Below are positions 52,149-63,207 of a DNA stretch of 64,000 bases, piece by piece (within the stretch, counting starts at the first letter, position 1; every line of letters begins with the position of its first letter). The stretch lies in contig NZ_CP130832.1 of the NCBI RefSeq assembly GCF_030549615.1, positions 558,001 to 622,000 of the forward strand, read 5' to 3'. The notes under the pieces are model-generated. The model worked only from the letters and a program-made list of their open reading frames with translations. It made no database searches and was not told the DNA's origin. The position numbers and the translations under genes were made by a program. The DNA is from Stenotrophomonas sp. 610A2. GTDB lineage: Bacteria > Pseudomonadota > Gammaproteobacteria > Xanthomonadales > Xanthomonadaceae.

Positions 52149-52866
52149 GGCGGACCTCGCGGGAGCGGCAGCCGTGGTGGCCACCTTCGGTGGAGACGGC
52201 GGATTTCTCAGAACCCGATTCAGCAGAGTTGGATTCTGCGCCCGGGAATGTTGCGGCCGTGCAAAATCCGCCGCTGCGCGCGTACCGGCCCGGCTGTTGG
52301 CTGCCGTTATGCGGGCTGGCGCACAGATAGTGGGTAACAACGCGCGTGTCCTGCAGGGAATGGAGGACGATTCCCGCCGGATTGACTTACATCAGGGTCG
52401 CGCCGCCGATGCTTGCCGACAATGGTGTTGTTCACAAAGGCGAGGGGCATGAACAGGCTCGTTGAAGCAGATCCGCAGGAAATCGTTACCGGCATTCCCG
52501 CGCGCCCGGGGGCTGCAGTGACGGCGGGAACGATGGTTCCTGCAGCCTCGGGACAGCTTGGTGTGGCTGAACCTGGGCGGATGAACGGCAGCCGTTCAAT
52601 GATTGGCGATTGCCGCCGCTATCGGGGAGTGCCTAATCCAGCGCTGGTGGCGTTTACGCCGCACGGCTACCTGGGGGCTTCCTTGTTGAAACACGTCCTG
52701 ACCAGGGCGCTGCCTGCCAGCGCTCGCGAATGGCGGACGGGCGTAGTTCCCCGCATGCACTACCCGGCTGTGTCGCCAGGGCCGATCATCGGCGCTACGA
52801 CAGCGGCTTGCGGTGCAGGCGATTGACCGTGTACCGCCAGCTGAGGCTGGCATCAGGAGAGTTGTG
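52149..52866. other. 718-bp gap, no confident gene
   Basis: An ATG at 52449 behind GGCGAGGGGC opens a frame to 52826 (125 codons), but the product is Arg/Ala/Gly/Pro-rich with no recognisable fold and could be chance. The last 60 bases hold the porin leader (AGGAGA before the start). No repeat of the common families is present, unusual for a gap this long here. Confidence 0.3.
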
Positions 52867-53883
52867 ATGCAGTGTGTTTCCCGTAATGCATTGGCCGCCG
52901 CGCTTGCCGCACTTTGCCTGCCAGCACTGGCTTGGGCACAGGACGCAGCGCCGGCCACCAAGGTGTCGGCGCAGATTTTCATCAATGCCAGCCAGCTCGA
53001 TCGCGATGGCGTGACCACCGACGATGAAGGCCTGGCGATGGAGTTGAAGCGTACCTTCATCACCGTGGATCATCGTTTCAACCAGAACTGGACGGCGCAG
53101 GTGACCACCGATGTGCAGTGGCTGCGCAACAGCGACCCCACCGACGTGTGGTTGCGCCATGCTTACCTGCAGCGCAGCTTCGGCAAGGGCAACTGGCTGC
53201 GGCTGGGCAACGCGCCGCTGCCGTGGATCCAGCAGGAGTCGTCGCGTGATGGTTATCGCTATGTCGACGGTGCGTTGATCACCCGCAGCAAGATGGGCAA
53301 CGCGGCCGATTACGGCGTGCACGGCCAGTACACCCGCGGTGATTTCACGTACGCCGCCTCGGTGGTTACCGGCGGCGGCTACCAGAAGCCGCGCCTGGGC
53401 GATCACCCGGATGTCGAAGTGCGGGTCGGCTGGGCAGCGGCCAAGGGCGTGGAGTTGGCGCTCGGCGGTTATCGCGGTACCCGTGCACTGGATTCCGGCG
53501 ACATGCCGCGCGAGCACACCGCACAGCGCTGGAATGCGATGGCCAGCTGGGTTGGCGAGCGCGGCAGGATTGGTGCGCAGTATTTCTATGCCGAGGATTG
53601 GACCCGCGTGGTCAAGCCGGGCAGTGATGACCAGCGTGGTTGGTCGGTATGGGGCAGCTACCAGATGAGCCCGCAGTACGCCGTGTTCACCCGTCACGAA
53701 GAAACCCGGATGAGCCTGGATATCAATCCGCTCAACCGCGAGCGTTATCACATGGTCGGCGTGGAGTGGAAACCGAACAAGTACCTGCGCCTGGCAGCAG
53801 TAGGCAAGCAGGTGACGCAGGAAACGGCGACCAGCCGCAAGGAAAGCCACGAAGCTGGCCTGTGGGCGCAGCTGGCGTTCTGA
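52867..53883 (+). CDS. Outer-membrane porin, OprP/OprO-like
   Basis: A 338-residue porin. Signal peptide (LAAALAALCLPALAWAQ), then a strand-rich chain: ITVDHRFNQNWTAQVTTDVQ, LRHAYLQRSFGKGNWLRLGN, PLPWIQQESSRDGYRYVDGA, closing with the aromatic end GLWAQLAF. The pattern resembles the phosphate-selective porin O/P group, which in Xanthomonadaceae have mixed selectivity. Substrate unknown. AGGAGA precedes the ATG. Confidence 0.87.
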   Translation: MQCVSRNALAAALAALCLPALAWAQDAAPATKVSAQIFINASQLDRDGVTTDDEGLAMELKRTFITVDHRFNQNWTAQVTTDVQWLRNSDPTDVWLRHAYLQRSFGKGNWLRLGNAPLPWIQQESSRDGYRYVDGALITRSKMGNAADYGVHGQYTRGDFTYAASVVTGGGYQKPRLGDHPDVEVRVGWAAAKGVELALGGYRGTRALDSGDMPREHTAQRWNAMASWVGERGRIGAQYFYAEDWTRVVKPGSDDQRGWSVWGSYQMSPQYAVFTRHEETRMSLDINPLNRERYHMVGVEWKPNKYLRLAAVGKQVTQETATSRKESHEAGLWAQLAF

Positions 53884-53937
53884 GGGCATTGGAGCAACAG
53901 CTGCACGCTTGGTAGCAGCACGTAGGGTGGCTGCCTT

Positions 53938-54212
53938 GCTCCTCCCCTTTGGCGCAGCCAAGGGGGAGGTTGGGAGGGGGTTGGGTTTTGCTTGAGGTTT
54001 TGGGGTTGCTGCTAAAAGCACCCCTCCCCAGCCCTCCCCTTCGCTACGCGAAAGGGAGGGAGTAGGGCGGCGGCTACGCGCTTCGCTCCTCCTCTTTGGC
54101 GCAGCCAAGGGGGAGGTTGGGAGGGGGTTGGTTTTTGCTTGGGGCTTTGCGGTTGCTGCCAAGAGCACCCCTCCCCAGCCCTCCCCTTCGCTACGCGAAA
54201 GGGAGGGGGCAG
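53938..54212. repeat. Tandem duplication of a repeat unit (about 148 bp)
   Basis: Each unit has CTTTGGCGCAGCCAAGGGGG with GGTTGGGAGGGGGTTGG, then a spacer ending GCTGC, then CACCCCTCCCCAGCCCTCCC with the hairpin TTCGC-TAC-GCGAA. Copies start near 53938 and 54086 and differ by only a few bases. Confidence 0.86.
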
Positions 54213-54217
54213 GGCGC

Positions 54218-54607
54218 TTACTCGCCCTGGTATTGCTTCTCTTCAACCAAGGCCGAACCGGCTACGCGGTTGATCTCATTCTTGACCACGATGCGCTCGC
54301 CGTTGGTGCCGTATACACCGCGCGCCAAGGTGATGAAGTCGGCGCCGAAATCCTGCGCAGCTTCCTTCTCGCGCAGGCGGTCCTGGATTTCCCACATGCG
54401 CTCGTTGATCGCCTTGAGCTGGTCCTTGAGTGCGCTCAGTGACGGGCGTGCTTCCTGCTGCGTCAGCCACAGCGGCCACAGGCCCTGCAGCTCGGTGCGG
54501 ACGTTGGCCAGCTTGGCGGTATCGGTGATGCGCTCGGCCTTGATTTCGAGGATGGTGATCTTGTCGATCAGTTCGCCAATCGATACCGGGGTGAGTAGGG
54601 TCTGCAC
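54218..54607 (-). CDS. DUF6165-like conserved protein
   Basis: About 129 residues, helical and charged, opening LLTPVSIGELIDKITILEIK and continuing ELQGLWPLWLTQQEARPSLS. It resembles short proteins now grouped as DUF6165, often found beside glycosyltransferase or LPS genes. A GTG at 54607 is the best start; none is strong. Coiled-coil content is likely (LKAINERMWEIQDRLREKEA). Function unknown. Confidence 0.72.
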   Translation of the reverse strand: MQTLLTPVSIGELIDKITILEIKAERITDTAKLANVRTELQGLWPLWLTQQEARPSLSALKDQLKAINERMWEIQDRLREKEAAQDFGADFITLARGVYGTNGERIVVKNEINRVAGSALVEEKQYQGE

Positions 54608-54737
54608 GAGGTGGCCGCCGTTGATTGCTGTAATGCCGCAATGATAGCGCCCCGGAAAAGGTTGCCAATGAACTGGTAATGGCGCGGAGACGGCGGCAAT
54701 GCGCACAATGCGGTCCCGTGCCGATCAGGAGTTGCCG

Positions 54738-55142
54738 ATGCTGCTGCGTTCTTTCGCCACCGCTGTATTGATGCTGGGCGCTGCCAGCGCGCAGGGCGCC
54801 GATGGCCTGCAGGGTGCATGGCAGCTGCAGTCCGGGGAGTTCATCAATCCGGAAGGGGCCGTCGTGGATTACGCCAGCCAGAAGCTGGCCGGCACCAAGG
54901 TCCTGGCCGATGGCCGGTTTGCGTTCACCACCACCAGCGATGGCAAGTTCTGGGCTGGCGGTTCCGGCACCTACCGCAGCGGCGACGGACAGTACGTGGA
55001 GACGCCGTTGATGGCCTCGTATCCGCTGGAAAACGGCGGCAGCTACAGCTTCCGTTACACCCTGGAAGGCGATGTGTGGACCTTGGAGCGCTGGGACGGC
55101 GAGCGCCGGGTTGAGCGCGAAGTGTGGAAACGCGCGCGCTGA
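54738..55142 (+). CDS. Small exported lipocalin-like protein
   Basis: A 134-residue protein with signal peptide (FATAVLMLGAASAQG). The mature part, GLQGAWQLQSGEFINPEG and FRYTLEGDVWTLERWDGERR, has the GxW opening and repeated strands of a small lipocalin-like barrel. AGGAG precedes the ATG at 54738. Function unknown. Confidence 0.75.
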   Translation: MLLRSFATAVLMLGAASAQGADGLQGAWQLQSGEFINPEGAVVDYASQKLAGTKVLADGRFAFTTTSDGKFWAGGSGTYRSGDGQYVETPLMASYPLENGGSYSFRYTLEGDVWTLERWDGERRVEREVWKRAR

Positions 55143-55163
55143 GGGAGTTCGAGGCTGATGGTT

Positions 55164-55264
55164 TTGTGGGAGCGGTGTAAACCGCGAAGCAGATGGTCCA
55201 TGGCGATCCGGCAATTCCATGCGCCGGAGATCCATCAGCTTCGCGGCTTACGCCGCTCCCACAA
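55164..55264. repeat. Paired repeat with compensated stem (GCGGT-GTAA-ACCGC)
   Basis: Same left-arm variant as at 51622. The spacers of the two copies differ. Lies between convergent genes. Confidence 0.87.
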
Positions 55265-55287
55265 GCCACAAAGCATGAATGCGGCGG

Positions 55288-55476
55288 TTACTTCGCCGGG
55301 AAGCCCACGTCTTCCAGCGCCTTGGTGAAGCTGTCCAGTGGCTGGCTGGATTCGATCTTCACGTTCCTGCCGGGCAGGTCGATCTCGACCGTGGCGGTCG
55401 GGTCCACGGCCTTGAGCGCGGCGGTGACGCTGCGAGCGCAGCCGCCGCAGCTCATGCTTTCGATATGCAGTTTCAT
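55288..55476 (-). CDS. Copper-chaperone-type HMA protein (CopZ-like)
   Basis: A 62-residue single heavy-metal-associated domain. The Cu(I)-binding site is M-S-C-G-G-C in ESMSCGGCARSV, with fold-typical VEIDLPGRNVKIES and LEDVGFPAK. It would carry Cu(I) in the cytoplasm and hand it to CopA. It is divergent from copA and shares its promoter region, where two CueR-type sites lie. Confidence 0.9.
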   Translation of the reverse strand: MKLHIESMSCGGCARSVTAALKAVDPTATVEIDLPGRNVKIESSQPLDSFTKALEDVGFPAK

Positions 55477-55508
55477 CGGGTTTCTCCGTTGGGGAGGACA
55501 CAGCGTGG

Positions 55509-55578
55509 ACCTTCCCATGATGGCAAGGTCAAGCGCCTGATCCGCGCTTGACCCTCCCATCGTTGGAAGCTTTAAGGT
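55509..55578. promoter_or_regulatory. Two CueR-type operators between copZ-like gene and copA
   Basis: Forward: TTGACC at 55548-55553 and TAAGGT at 55573-55578 with a 19-bp spacer holding CCTCC-CATCGTT-GGAAG, the over-long spacing typical of MerR-family promoters. Reverse: ACCTTCC-CATGATG-GCAAGGT at 55509-55529 with TTGACC on the minus strand at 55532-55527; its -10 is poor. Both fit CueR control by Cu(I). Confidence 0.78.
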
Positions 55579-55608
55579 GGCTCCATTCATTGAAGTGGAG
55601 ACCTGCCG

Positions 55609-58101
<2,493 letters not shown>

Positions 58102-58107
58102 GGAGCG

Positions 58108-58581
58108 ATGATGATGGATGAAGGCATGAACATCGGCCAGGCCGCCAAGGCCAGCGGCATCTCGGCCAAGATGATCCGCTACTACGAAGAAACCGGCCTG
58201 GTCGGGCCGGTGGCACGCACCGATGCGGGCTATCGCGTGTATACGGCGCGGGACATCCACACGCTGGGTTTCATCAAGCGCTCGCGTGACATGGGCTTCA
58301 GCGTGGAGCGCATCGGCGAGCTGCTGGAACTGTGGCGCGACCGCTCGCGGCACAGCGCCGATGTGAAGCGGATGGCGCTGGAGCACGTACAGGTGCTCCA
58401 GCAACGCATCGCCGAGCTGCAGGACATGGTGCAGACGGTGCAGGCACTGGCCAGCTGCTGCGCAGGCGATGACCGCCCGGATTGCCCGATCCTGCGCGAC
58501 ATCGAGACCGGCGTACCGCTGCATGACACCGCATTGCCAACCACGTTTGGCGGCGTTGCGGCGGGCAAACGCACGCGCTGA
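58108..58581 (+). CDS. cueR: Cu(I)-responsive MerR-family regulator CueR
   Basis: A 157-residue MerR-type activator. The winged-helix domain opens MNIGQAAKASGISAKMIRYY, and the long dimer helix is followed by the metal loop with C118 and C126 in CCAGDDRPDCPIL, the spacing of the Cu(I)-binding loop of CueR. It would bind and twist the copA and copZ-like promoters when Cu(I) binds. GAGGAG lies just before the first ATG; in-frame ATGs follow at 58111 and 58126. Confidence 0.93.
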   Translation: MMMDEGMNIGQAAKASGISAKMIRYYEETGLVGPVARTDAGYRVYTARDIHTLGFIKRSRDMGFSVERIGELLELWRDRSRHSADVKRMALEHVQVLQQRIAELQDMVQTVQALASCCAGDDRPDCPILRDIETGVPLHDTALPTTFGGVAAGKRTR

Positions 58582-58790
58582 TTCTTGCGCGCATTTGCGT
58601 AAATGAACGGGATGCGAAGTGCGCGCGCGCCGCGCGTGCCAGGAAACGCCTGAATAAAAGCCAAAAATCGGCGTTTTATTGCAGGCGTGGTTTCAGGGTT
58701 TGTTGGGGCGACTAACGGAAAACTTACATCCGGACGCAGACAGCTGTTTGCTGTCGTGCCATCAAGCTCAGTAATGCAGAGGTAGTACCC
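58582..58790. other. Gap before ax21, no gene
   Basis: A GCGCGCGCGCCGCGCGTGC stretch near 58620 and an imperfect inverted repeat around AAAAGCCAAAAATCGGCGTTTT (58655-58680) are seen. The promoter for the downstream gene should lie here; no clear box pair was found. Confidence 0.35.
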
Positions 58791-59366
58791 ATGAAGACTT
58801 CGTTGATTGCCCTGGCGCTGGTTGCCGCCCTCCCGTTCGCCGCTTCGGCCGCCGACGGCCTGTCCTACAACTATGCAGAAGCCGATTACGCCAAGACCTC
58901 GGCCGACGGCAAGGCAGAAGGTTGGGGCGTAAAGGGTTCCTACGGGTTCCTGCCGAACTTCCACGCTTTCGGCGAATACACCCGCCAGGAAATCTCGCAC
59001 ACCAACCTTGATATCGAGCAGTGGCGCGTTGGCGCCGGCTTCAACAAGGAAATCGCCCCGACCACCGACTTCGTCGCTCGCGCTGCTTACGAGAAGTACG
59101 ACGAAAAGTTCGCCCAGGGCCTGGACTTCAACGGCTACAGCGCTGAAGCCGGTATCCGCACCGCATTCGGCAAGCACGCCGAAGTGTATGCAATGGCTGG
59201 CTACGAAGACTTCAGCAAGAAGCACGGCATCAGCCCGGAAGGCGACTTCTACGGCCGTCTCGGTGGCCAGGTGAAGTTGAACCAGAACTGGGGCATCAAT
59301 GGCGACATCAAGATGTTCAACAACGGTGACAAGCAGTGGACCGTGGGTCCGCGCTTCAGCTGGTAA
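58791..59366 (+). CDS. Ax21-family outer-membrane protein
   Basis: A 191-residue eight-stranded outer-membrane barrel. Signal peptide (TSLIALALVAALPFAASA), then DGLSYNYAEADYAKTSADG, the family's opening. Ends in an aromatic residue (VGPRFSW). Family members in Xanthomonas and Stenotrophomonas were once claimed to be quorum signals and plant immune elicitors; those papers were retracted, and the protein is best seen as an abundant outer-membrane protein of unsettled role. A strong terminator follows. Confidence 0.9.
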   Translation: MKTSLIALALVAALPFAASAADGLSYNYAEADYAKTSADGKAEGWGVKGSYGFLPNFHAFGEYTRQEISHTNLDIEQWRVGAGFNKEIAPTTDFVARAAYEKYDEKFAQGLDFNGYSAEAGIRTAFGKHAEVYAMAGYEDFSKKHGISPEGDFYGRLGGQVKLNQNWGINGDIKMFNNGDKQWTVGPRFSW

Positions 59367-59400
59367 TACGCGCTGACGCCTTGGCGTGATGCTGCGAAGG

Positions 59401-59430
59401 AAGGCCCGGCTATGCCGGGCCTTTTCTTTT
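59401..59430 (+). terminator. Rho-independent terminator after ax21
   Basis: AAGGCCCGGC-TAT-GCCGGGCCTT followed by TTCTTTT: a perfect stem and T-rich tail. Confidence 0.85.
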
Positions 59431-59463
59431 GCCGAAGGTTTGGGGTTGAGATCTTGCGCTAGA

Positions 59464-59584
59464 AGCTTGCCCTCACCTCAACCCCTCTCCCGTAAACGGG
59501 AGAGGGGCTAGTGCACTAGCAGCCGACGCGATCCGAGCCCCTCTCCCGCCTGCGGGAGAGGGGTTGGGGTGAGGGGAAGCTTTT
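59464..59584. repeat. Inverted repeat, CCCTCACCTCAACCCCTCTC family
   Basis: Outer arms AAGCTTGCCCTCACCTCAAC and its inverse ending GGGGTGAGGGGAAGCTT, each with a small hairpin (CTCTCCCG-TAAA-CGGGAGAG). This third repeat family occurs once in the window. Confidence 0.87.
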
Positions 59585-59675
59585 AGCAAGCAGCCCCCAA
59601 GTTTCCTGTAACACCACTGCAACCAAACTGCAGCAAAGTGCGCCTCAACCGGCATCGGCCGGAAGGACCTTGAGA

Positions 59676-60131
59676 ATGAAGACCCGCCTGCTGCTCGCTG
59701 CAATGCTGTTGTCGACAACCCCGTTGGCCTGGAGCCAGCAGCGCGACTACCTGCCGCTGGAGCAGCGCCTGAGCGCCGAACAGCTGCAGCAGGTCGGCCT
59801 GAGCGCGCAGCAGCTGCAGCTGCTCAACCGCATGCTCAGCGAAACTGCGCCGGTCACAGCAGTTGCCGCCGCACCCACACCTGCGCCCATGCAGATCGGC
59901 CTGGAAGAAGGCCCTGTGCACAGCAGCGTGCAGGGAACGGTGGAAGGTTGGGAGCCGGGCACGGTGTTCGTGCTGGCGAATGGCCAGCAATGGAAGGTGC
60001 TGAAGGGCCAGATGCGCCTGCGCACTGCCTTGCAGTCGCCGGAAATCGAAGTGATCCCGGGCATCGCCGGGCGCTGGTTCCTGCAGGTGGACGAAGACCT
60101 GCCGAAGGCGCGGGTTTACCGGATTCTGTAA
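59676..60131 (+). CDS. Small exported protein of unknown function
   Basis: A 151-residue protein with signal peptide (LLLAAMLLSTTPLAWSQ), a Gln/Leu-rich helical part (LSAEQLQQVGLSAQQLQLLN), a Pro/Ala linker and a C-terminal beta part (GTVFVLANGQQWKVLKGQMR), which looks like a small SH3- or OB-like barrel. The start follows GGAAGGACC. No family recognised. Confidence 0.7.
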   Translation: MKTRLLLAAMLLSTTPLAWSQQRDYLPLEQRLSAEQLQQVGLSAQQLQLLNRMLSETAPVTAVAAAPTPAPMQIGLEEGPVHSSVQGTVEGWEPGTVFVLANGQQWKVLKGQMRLRTALQSPEIEVIPGIAGRWFLQVDEDLPKARVYRIL

Positions 60132-60169
60132 GCGCTGATCGCGCGGAGCGCATCTGGCTTTTGTAACCC

Positions 60170-60295
60170 TTGTGGGAGCGGCGTAAGCCGCGAAGCCACA
60201 GTTGTTTCCGAAGCAGCGGTCAACACCATACCGGCCGAGGAGAATCCCCGGCCGCGCATGCATTGTCAGCTTCGCGGCTTACGCCGCTCCCACAA
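60170..60295. repeat. Paired TTGTGGGAGCGGCGTAAG repeat
   Basis: Standard arms with an unusually long spacer of about 75 bp. Lies between convergent genes. Confidence 0.88.
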
Positions 60296-60327
60296 GGGAG
60301 CTGTCGCTCCCACATCTCACAGTCGCC

Positions 60328-60798
60328 TTACGCCGGCCGTACGCGCTGGGTCAGGCCCTTGAGGAAGTTGCGCAGGGCCTGGTCGCCGCATTCGCGGTAG
60401 TTCTTGTGGTCCGGCTGGCGGAACAGTGCCGACAGCTCCGGCTTGGACATCGGGAAGCCAGCCGCCTCGAAGATCGCGTGCATGTCGACATCCTTCAGCT
60501 CGAAGGCCACGCGCAGCTTCTTCAACACGATGTTGTTGGTGATGCGCTTTTCCGGCGGACGCTGCGGCTGCGAATCGTCGCGGCCACGGTAGTGGTAGAT
60601 CAGGCCGTCCAGGAAGCGCGACAGCACCGCGTCCGGGCAGGCTTCAAACAACGGCTCGTCGTCCTTGCGCAGGAAATCGTGCACCTGTGCCGCATCCACT
60701 TCAAAGCTGGAATCGGCCAAGTGAATGGTATCCACCACCATGCTGTCGCTGAGGTCGAGCATGTAGCGGATGCTGCGCAGTACGTCGTTGTTGATCAT
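60328..60798 (-). CDS. DUF1456 (YehS-like) protein
   Basis: A 156-residue protein of two similar DUF1456 halves: MINNDVLRSIRYMLDLSD and TNNIVLKKLRVAFELKD. The second carries SKPELSALFRQPDHKNYREC and FLKGL as in YehS. Function unknown. The ATG at 60798 has GGAG five bases upstream. Confidence 0.92.
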   Translation of the reverse strand: MINNDVLRSIRYMLDLSDSMVVDTIHLADSSFEVDAAQVHDFLRKDDEPLFEACPDAVLSRFLDGLIYHYRGRDDSQPQRPPEKRITNNIVLKKLRVAFELKDVDMHAIFEAAGFPMSKPELSALFRQPDHKNYRECGDQALRNFLKGLTQRVRPA

Positions 60799-60980
60799 TG
60801 CCACTCCGGAACCACCGCGGCGGAACTGCCGGCGGGGGCATAGTGTAACGCCGCACCGGCGGGGCTCCGGCCTACAATCGGGGCTGGTTCAGCAAAGTCC
60901 GCGCGTATGCAGGTTCCCGCTGTTGTCCCCGTCAGGCCCGCCAGGGCTGGTTTTGCCGTGTTGCCGCTGGCGGCACGGCG

Positions 60981-61304
60981 ATGAGTTCACGCGCGATCCT
61001 GCACCTGTGCCTGCATGTGGCGGTGCCTGCACTGCTGGCCTGGCTGTTCTGGCGGCCGCAGTTCGGCAAGGCCTGGCTGTTGCTGCTGCTGGGCTGGGTG
61101 ATCGACCTGGATCACCTGTTGGCCGACCCGATCTATGCCCCCAACCGCTGCAGCATCGGCTTCCACCCGCTGCATACCGCGCCGGCCATCGTGCTGTACG
61201 CGGGTTTGACCCTGCCCAAGCGGACCCGCCTGTTCGGCATCGGCCTGCTGGTGCATATCGCGCTGGATGCGCTGGATTGCCTGTGGATGCACGCCGGCCG
61301 CTAG
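60981..61304 (+). CDS. DUF6122 membrane protein
   Basis: A 107-residue protein with three hydrophobic segments and conserved polar residues in DLDHLLADPIYAPNRCSIGF and HPLHTAPA, resembling the metal-dependent hydrolase-like YdjM/DUF457 pattern. Function unknown. No strong ribosome site is seen. Confidence 0.82.
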   Translation: MSSRAILHLCLHVAVPALLAWLFWRPQFGKAWLLLLLGWVIDLDHLLADPIYAPNRCSIGFHPLHTAPAIVLYAGLTLPKRTRLFGIGLLVHIALDALDCLWMHAGR

Positions 61305-61401
61305 ACGGCGTGGAATCGGCTGCGCAGCTGTTTGGAGAGGCTTGGCAGCCGCTCGGCAAGATCGGAGCGGCTTAGCAGCCGCTCAGCTGGATATGGGCGG
61401 C

Positions 61402-61860
61402 TTACCAGCCGCCCCAGGGGCCAGGGCCAAAACCCGGGCCCGGGCCGTAGCCATAGGGGCCGGGGCCGTCGCTCTTGCTCATATGGATGTTCAGGTTCAC
61501 CCGACGGCTTTCGCCCTCGTCGGTGTTGTAGTTCTTGCCCAGGTTCAGGTCCACGGCCTGCCAATTGCTGTTGCCGTAGGCCTTGGAATAGCCGATACCG
61601 GCGCTGACCGTGCCATGCACCTGCAGCTTGTCGTCCATCACCTCGGCGCCTGGGCTGCTGTCCTTCTTGGCCAGGCCGCGGCCGCTGTGGTCGCCGTAAT
61701 AGGTGCCCGGTGCGTCGCCCTTGTAGGTGTCGCCCAGATAGCGCACCGGTGCCTGCGGCACGCTCAGGTCCAGGCCGCCGGCAGCGCTGGCGGCATCATC
61801 GTGCGCCATGGCAACGGCGGGGGCCAACAACAGGACGGTGATCAGGGATGTGCGGATCAT
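61402..61860 (-). CDS. Exported protein with Gly/Pro-rich tail
   Basis: A 152-residue protein with signal peptide (SLITVLLLAPAVAMA). The mature part resembles a small beta-barrel module (LQVHGTVSAGIGYSKAYGNS, WQAVDLNLGKNY) and ends in a Gly/Pro/Tyr repeat, GPGPYGYGPGPGFGPGPWGG. The tail is unusual and may mediate surface association. Function unknown. Confidence 0.72.
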   Translation of the reverse strand: MIRTSLITVLLLAPAVAMAHDDAASAAGGLDLSVPQAPVRYLGDTYKGDAPGTYYGDHSGRGLAKKDSSPGAEVMDDKLQVHGTVSAGIGYSKAYGNSNWQAVDLNLGKNYNTDEGESRRVNLNIHMSKSDGPGPYGYGPGPGFGPGPWGGW

Positions 61861-61968
61861 GTTGCAGGCGCTCCGGAACTGGGACCACGCCGTGCTGGCG
61901 GGCAACATGGACGCTAACAGAAAACCGTTGAACGATGGCTGTCGATCACCGTTGCTGCGGGGGAACTT

Positions 61969-63180
61969 TCAAGCCAGGCGCCGGAAGGAGAACAGTTCCG
62001 CCAAGCTGTGCCGGCGGCCTTCGATGGCAGCGCGGATCAGGCCGGCACCCAGCATCGAATAGGTGATGCCATTGCCGCCGTACGCCATGGCGAACTGCAC
62101 GCGCGGCCCCCACTGCCGGTGCGCACCGAAGAACGGCAGGCCGTCTTCGGTCTCGGCAAAGGTGCCTGCCCAGGCGAAGCTCGGCGTAATCGCCAGTTGC
62201 GGGAACAGTTTGCCGACCTTCGCAGCCAGCCGCCGTGCCTTGCGATCCACCTGCGCATCGCGGCGCAGCGGCAGGTCGACCGCATCGTCCTCGCCACCGA
62301 CCAGCAGGCGCTGGTCGGCGGTGGTGCGCAGGTAGAGGTAGGGGCGTGCGGTCTCCCACAGCAGGGTGTCGCGCAGCTGCGCCAGCGCATTTGCCGGCAA
62401 CGGCTCGGTGACGAAGGCATAGCTGCTGCGGTTGCGCGCCACGCGTTGCCGCAGCCAATGCTGTGCCGCGTAGCCGGCGGCGACCACCAGATGCTTGCAC
62501 TCGATGCGCAGGCCATCCGCGGTGCGTAGATGCACTCGTTGGGTGCTGGTTTCGACGGCGTTGATGTGGCAGCGGTCATGGATCTTCGCGCCCTGCGCCA
62601 GCAACCGCATCAATAGCCGGTAGCTCATCCGGTACGGGTCCATGCTCGCCGCCGGTGTGCTGAGGATCGCGCCGGGCGCGTTGAAACCGAATTCTGCTGC
62701 AACGCCCTCGGCGTCCAGCCAGTCCACCGCGAATCCGTGCTGGCTGCGCAGCTCGAACTCCTCCAGCAGCGGCCGCAGGTGACGGCGATGGCTGGCGTAA
62801 TACAGGCTGCGCGCATTGCGGAAATCGACGTCATCCACCTGCCTGGCAAGCGCCTGCAGTTCATCGATGGCCTGCGCGCAGGCACGGTAGGCCAGCAATG
62901 CCGCATCCAGCCCATAACGCTTGGCGAGCTCGCGCAAGGGCGTGTCGATTTCGTATTGCAGCAACGCGGTGCTGGCAGCAGTGGAGCCCCAGCCGATATC
63001 ACGCTGCTCGATGACCGCGACCTCATGGCCATGCTGTACCAACTCATCGGCGATCAGCGCGGCAGTGATGCCACCGCCGAGCACCACCACCTCGCAGCGC
63101 AGGTCCTGCTGCAGCGGCGGAAAGGCATGCATCAGGCCATTCTTGATGGCCCAGAACGGGTAGCCACTCTTCAGGTCCAT
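61969..63180 (-). CDS. FAD-dependent oxidoreductase, DAO family
   Basis: A 403-residue flavoprotein of the D-amino-acid oxidase/glycine oxidase fold. The FAD site is EVVVLGGGITAALIADELVQ, and the second nucleotide segment is LVVAAGYAAQHWLR; GGNGITYSMLGAGLIRAAIE closes the FAD domain. There is no signal peptide. Substrate is unknown; amine or deaminated amino-acid oxidation is likely. It lies just upstream of the lipocalin gene in gene order on this strand. Confidence 0.87.
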   Translation of the reverse strand: MDLKSGYPFWAIKNGLMHAFPPLQQDLRCEVVVLGGGITAALIADELVQHGHEVAVIEQRDIGWGSTAASTALLQYEIDTPLRELAKRYGLDAALLAYRACAQAIDELQALARQVDDVDFRNARSLYYASHRRHLRPLLEEFELRSQHGFAVDWLDAEGVAAEFGFNAPGAILSTPAASMDPYRMSYRLLMRLLAQGAKIHDRCHINAVETSTQRVHLRTADGLRIECKHLVVAAGYAAQHWLRQRVARNRSSYAFVTEPLPANALAQLRDTLLWETARPYLYLRTTADQRLLVGGEDDAVDLPLRRDAQVDRKARRLAAKVGKLFPQLAITPSFAWAGTFAETEDGLPFFGAHRQWGPRVQFAMAYGGNGITYSMLGAGLIRAAIEGRRHSLAELFSFRRLA

Positions 63181-63207
63181 GCGCGCCTCCGCTCGCCGCT
63201 GCAGCTG

